DNA of 47,498 nt from an uncultured Clostridia bacterium. Its GTDB lineage: Bacteria; Bacillota; Clostridia; Christensenellales; Borkfalkiaceae. Both the position numbers and the translations under genes were made by a program. The notes beneath the pieces are model-generated. The model searched no databases. It was given only the letters and a program-made list of their open reading frames with translations, and had not been told where the DNA came from. Positions 47,094 through 47,498 of the stretch are shown piece by piece. Positions within the stretch are counted from its first letter, which is position 1; every line of letters starts with the position of its first letter. The DNA lies in NCBI GenBank assembly GCA_947597925.1, contig CANQFA010000010.1, positions 1 through 47,498 on the forward strand. Reading direction: 5' to 3'.

Positions 47094-47498
47094 TTATTTC
47101 GTGTAGGATACTTCTTTAACGTCCGCCTGCGTTATTGCAAACACGATGGCGTTCTCTTCACTAGTACCTGCTTCGGCGCTGTATTCTGTATCAGCATCGG
47201 CCGTATCTTTTTCCTTATTGTCGTAGATCTTCGTGAGATGGAGCGTGCCATCTTTTTTCCACCAGCCTTCCGCGGTCCAGATGCCGTCTCCATTTGCGTC
47301 TGCTTTGAGCGCGTCTTCAACCGTCAAAATCTGAGTGACGGCAAGGCCTTTCAGCGTGCGCTTGTTGGCATCAAATACGCCCTTCTTCGCATTGTCGAGT
47401 GCACTGACAAAAATCGGCACAGCGATGGCGACGAGGACGGCGATGATCGCGACGACGATCAGGAGCTCGGCAAGCGTGAAGCCTTTTTTGTTGTTCTT
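47094..47498 (-). CDS. type IV pilin-like protein, 5' end beyond the right edge
   Basis: The frame is open from the edge to the stop at 47094, giving 134 residues: a basic leader KNNKKG, then FTLAELLIVVAIIAVLVAIA, the class III prepilin signal with cleavage after Gly and Glu at +5. A helix (VPIFVSALDNAKKG) and a beta-rich globular head with DANGDGIWTAEGWW follow; DANGDG resembles a calcium-binding loop. It lacks the start codon, probably one or a few codons away. It would be cut by a prepilin peptidase and assembled into a pilus or pseudopilus; machinery genes presumably lie to the right. Confidence 0.88.
   Translation of the reverse strand, partial: KNNKKGFTLAELLIVVAIIAVLVAIAVPIFVSALDNAKKGVFDANKRTLKGLAVTQILTVEDALKADANGDGIWTAEGWWKKDGTLHLTKIYDNKEKDTADADTEYSAEAGTSEENAIVFAITQADVKEVSYTK

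Overview
The window looks like a piece of a GC-rich, Gram-positive, endospore-forming Clostridia-type chromosome, probably an uncultured gut lineage. The evidence is a set of sporulation-associated genes (SpoVT, SpoVB-like, Veg, a DUF3794/LysM protein resembling SipL), Firmicutes-like synteny (metG-tatD-rsmA and ispE-veg blocks; spoVT-spoVB-yabN order as in Bacillus), strong AGGAGG ribosome sites, many TTGnnn-17-TATAAT promoters, and a mucinase-like surface protein. No rRNA, tRNA, CRISPR array or intact insertion sequence was seen. Most genes lie on the minus strand.

Layout, left to right. 1-800: possible 5' end of a gene running off the left edge, then repeat-rich DNA. 0.8-4.9 kb: FmdB-type zinc ribbon, M1 metallopeptidase lipoprotein, hemolysin III/PAQR membrane protein, small zinc-ribbon membrane protein, and a DUF697 membrane protein on the plus strand. 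4.9-9.6 kb: gyrB-gyrA operon. 9.8-11.8 kb: plus-strand pair of a GT4 glycosyltransferase and a PlsC-like acyltransferase, probably making a membrane glycolipid. 12-19.6 kb: a minus-strand run, GT2 glycosyltransferase, glf (UDP-galactopyranose mutase) and ROK glucokinase, then a terminator, then spoVT, spoVB-like, yabN/mazG, dus and a small unknown gene. 20-30.4 kb: a four-helix membrane protein, a GH3 glycosidase, and a 2114-residue secreted M60-type metallopeptidase with a beta-helix and Ig-like domains. 30.4-33.6 kb: ppdK with a duplicated 3' end and terminator. 33.8-39.8 kb: SecB-like protein (plus), then the operon metG-tatD-radical SAM-rsmA-hydrolase, and a XRE regulator. 39.8-41 kb: small membrane protein and lgt (plus). 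41-44.7 kb: cysteine desulfurase with an APH-type kinase; ispE with a TPR-like membrane protein. 44.7-46.7 kb: SipL-like spore morphogenesis protein divergent from veg. 46.7-47.5 kb: mosaic repeats and the 3' part of a type IV pilin gene running off the right edge.

The most interesting signals are regulatory and structural. They are: a strictly alternating GC tract at the predicted start of the gyrBA transcript; terminator-like hairpins whose 3' arm is the Shine-Dalgarno of the next gene (spoVT, M1 peptidase), with a sigma-G-like promoter inside the spoVT hairpin; a sigma-E-like promoter before the SipL-like gene; a predicted leaderless ispE; a ghost of a second ppdK; Chlamydia Pmp-like FxxN/GGA(I,L,V) repeats inside the M60 surface protein; and a mosaic dispersed repeat family with an exact 43-bp inverted match between the two ends of the window. 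All functional calls come from reading motifs by eye; no search or folding program was run.
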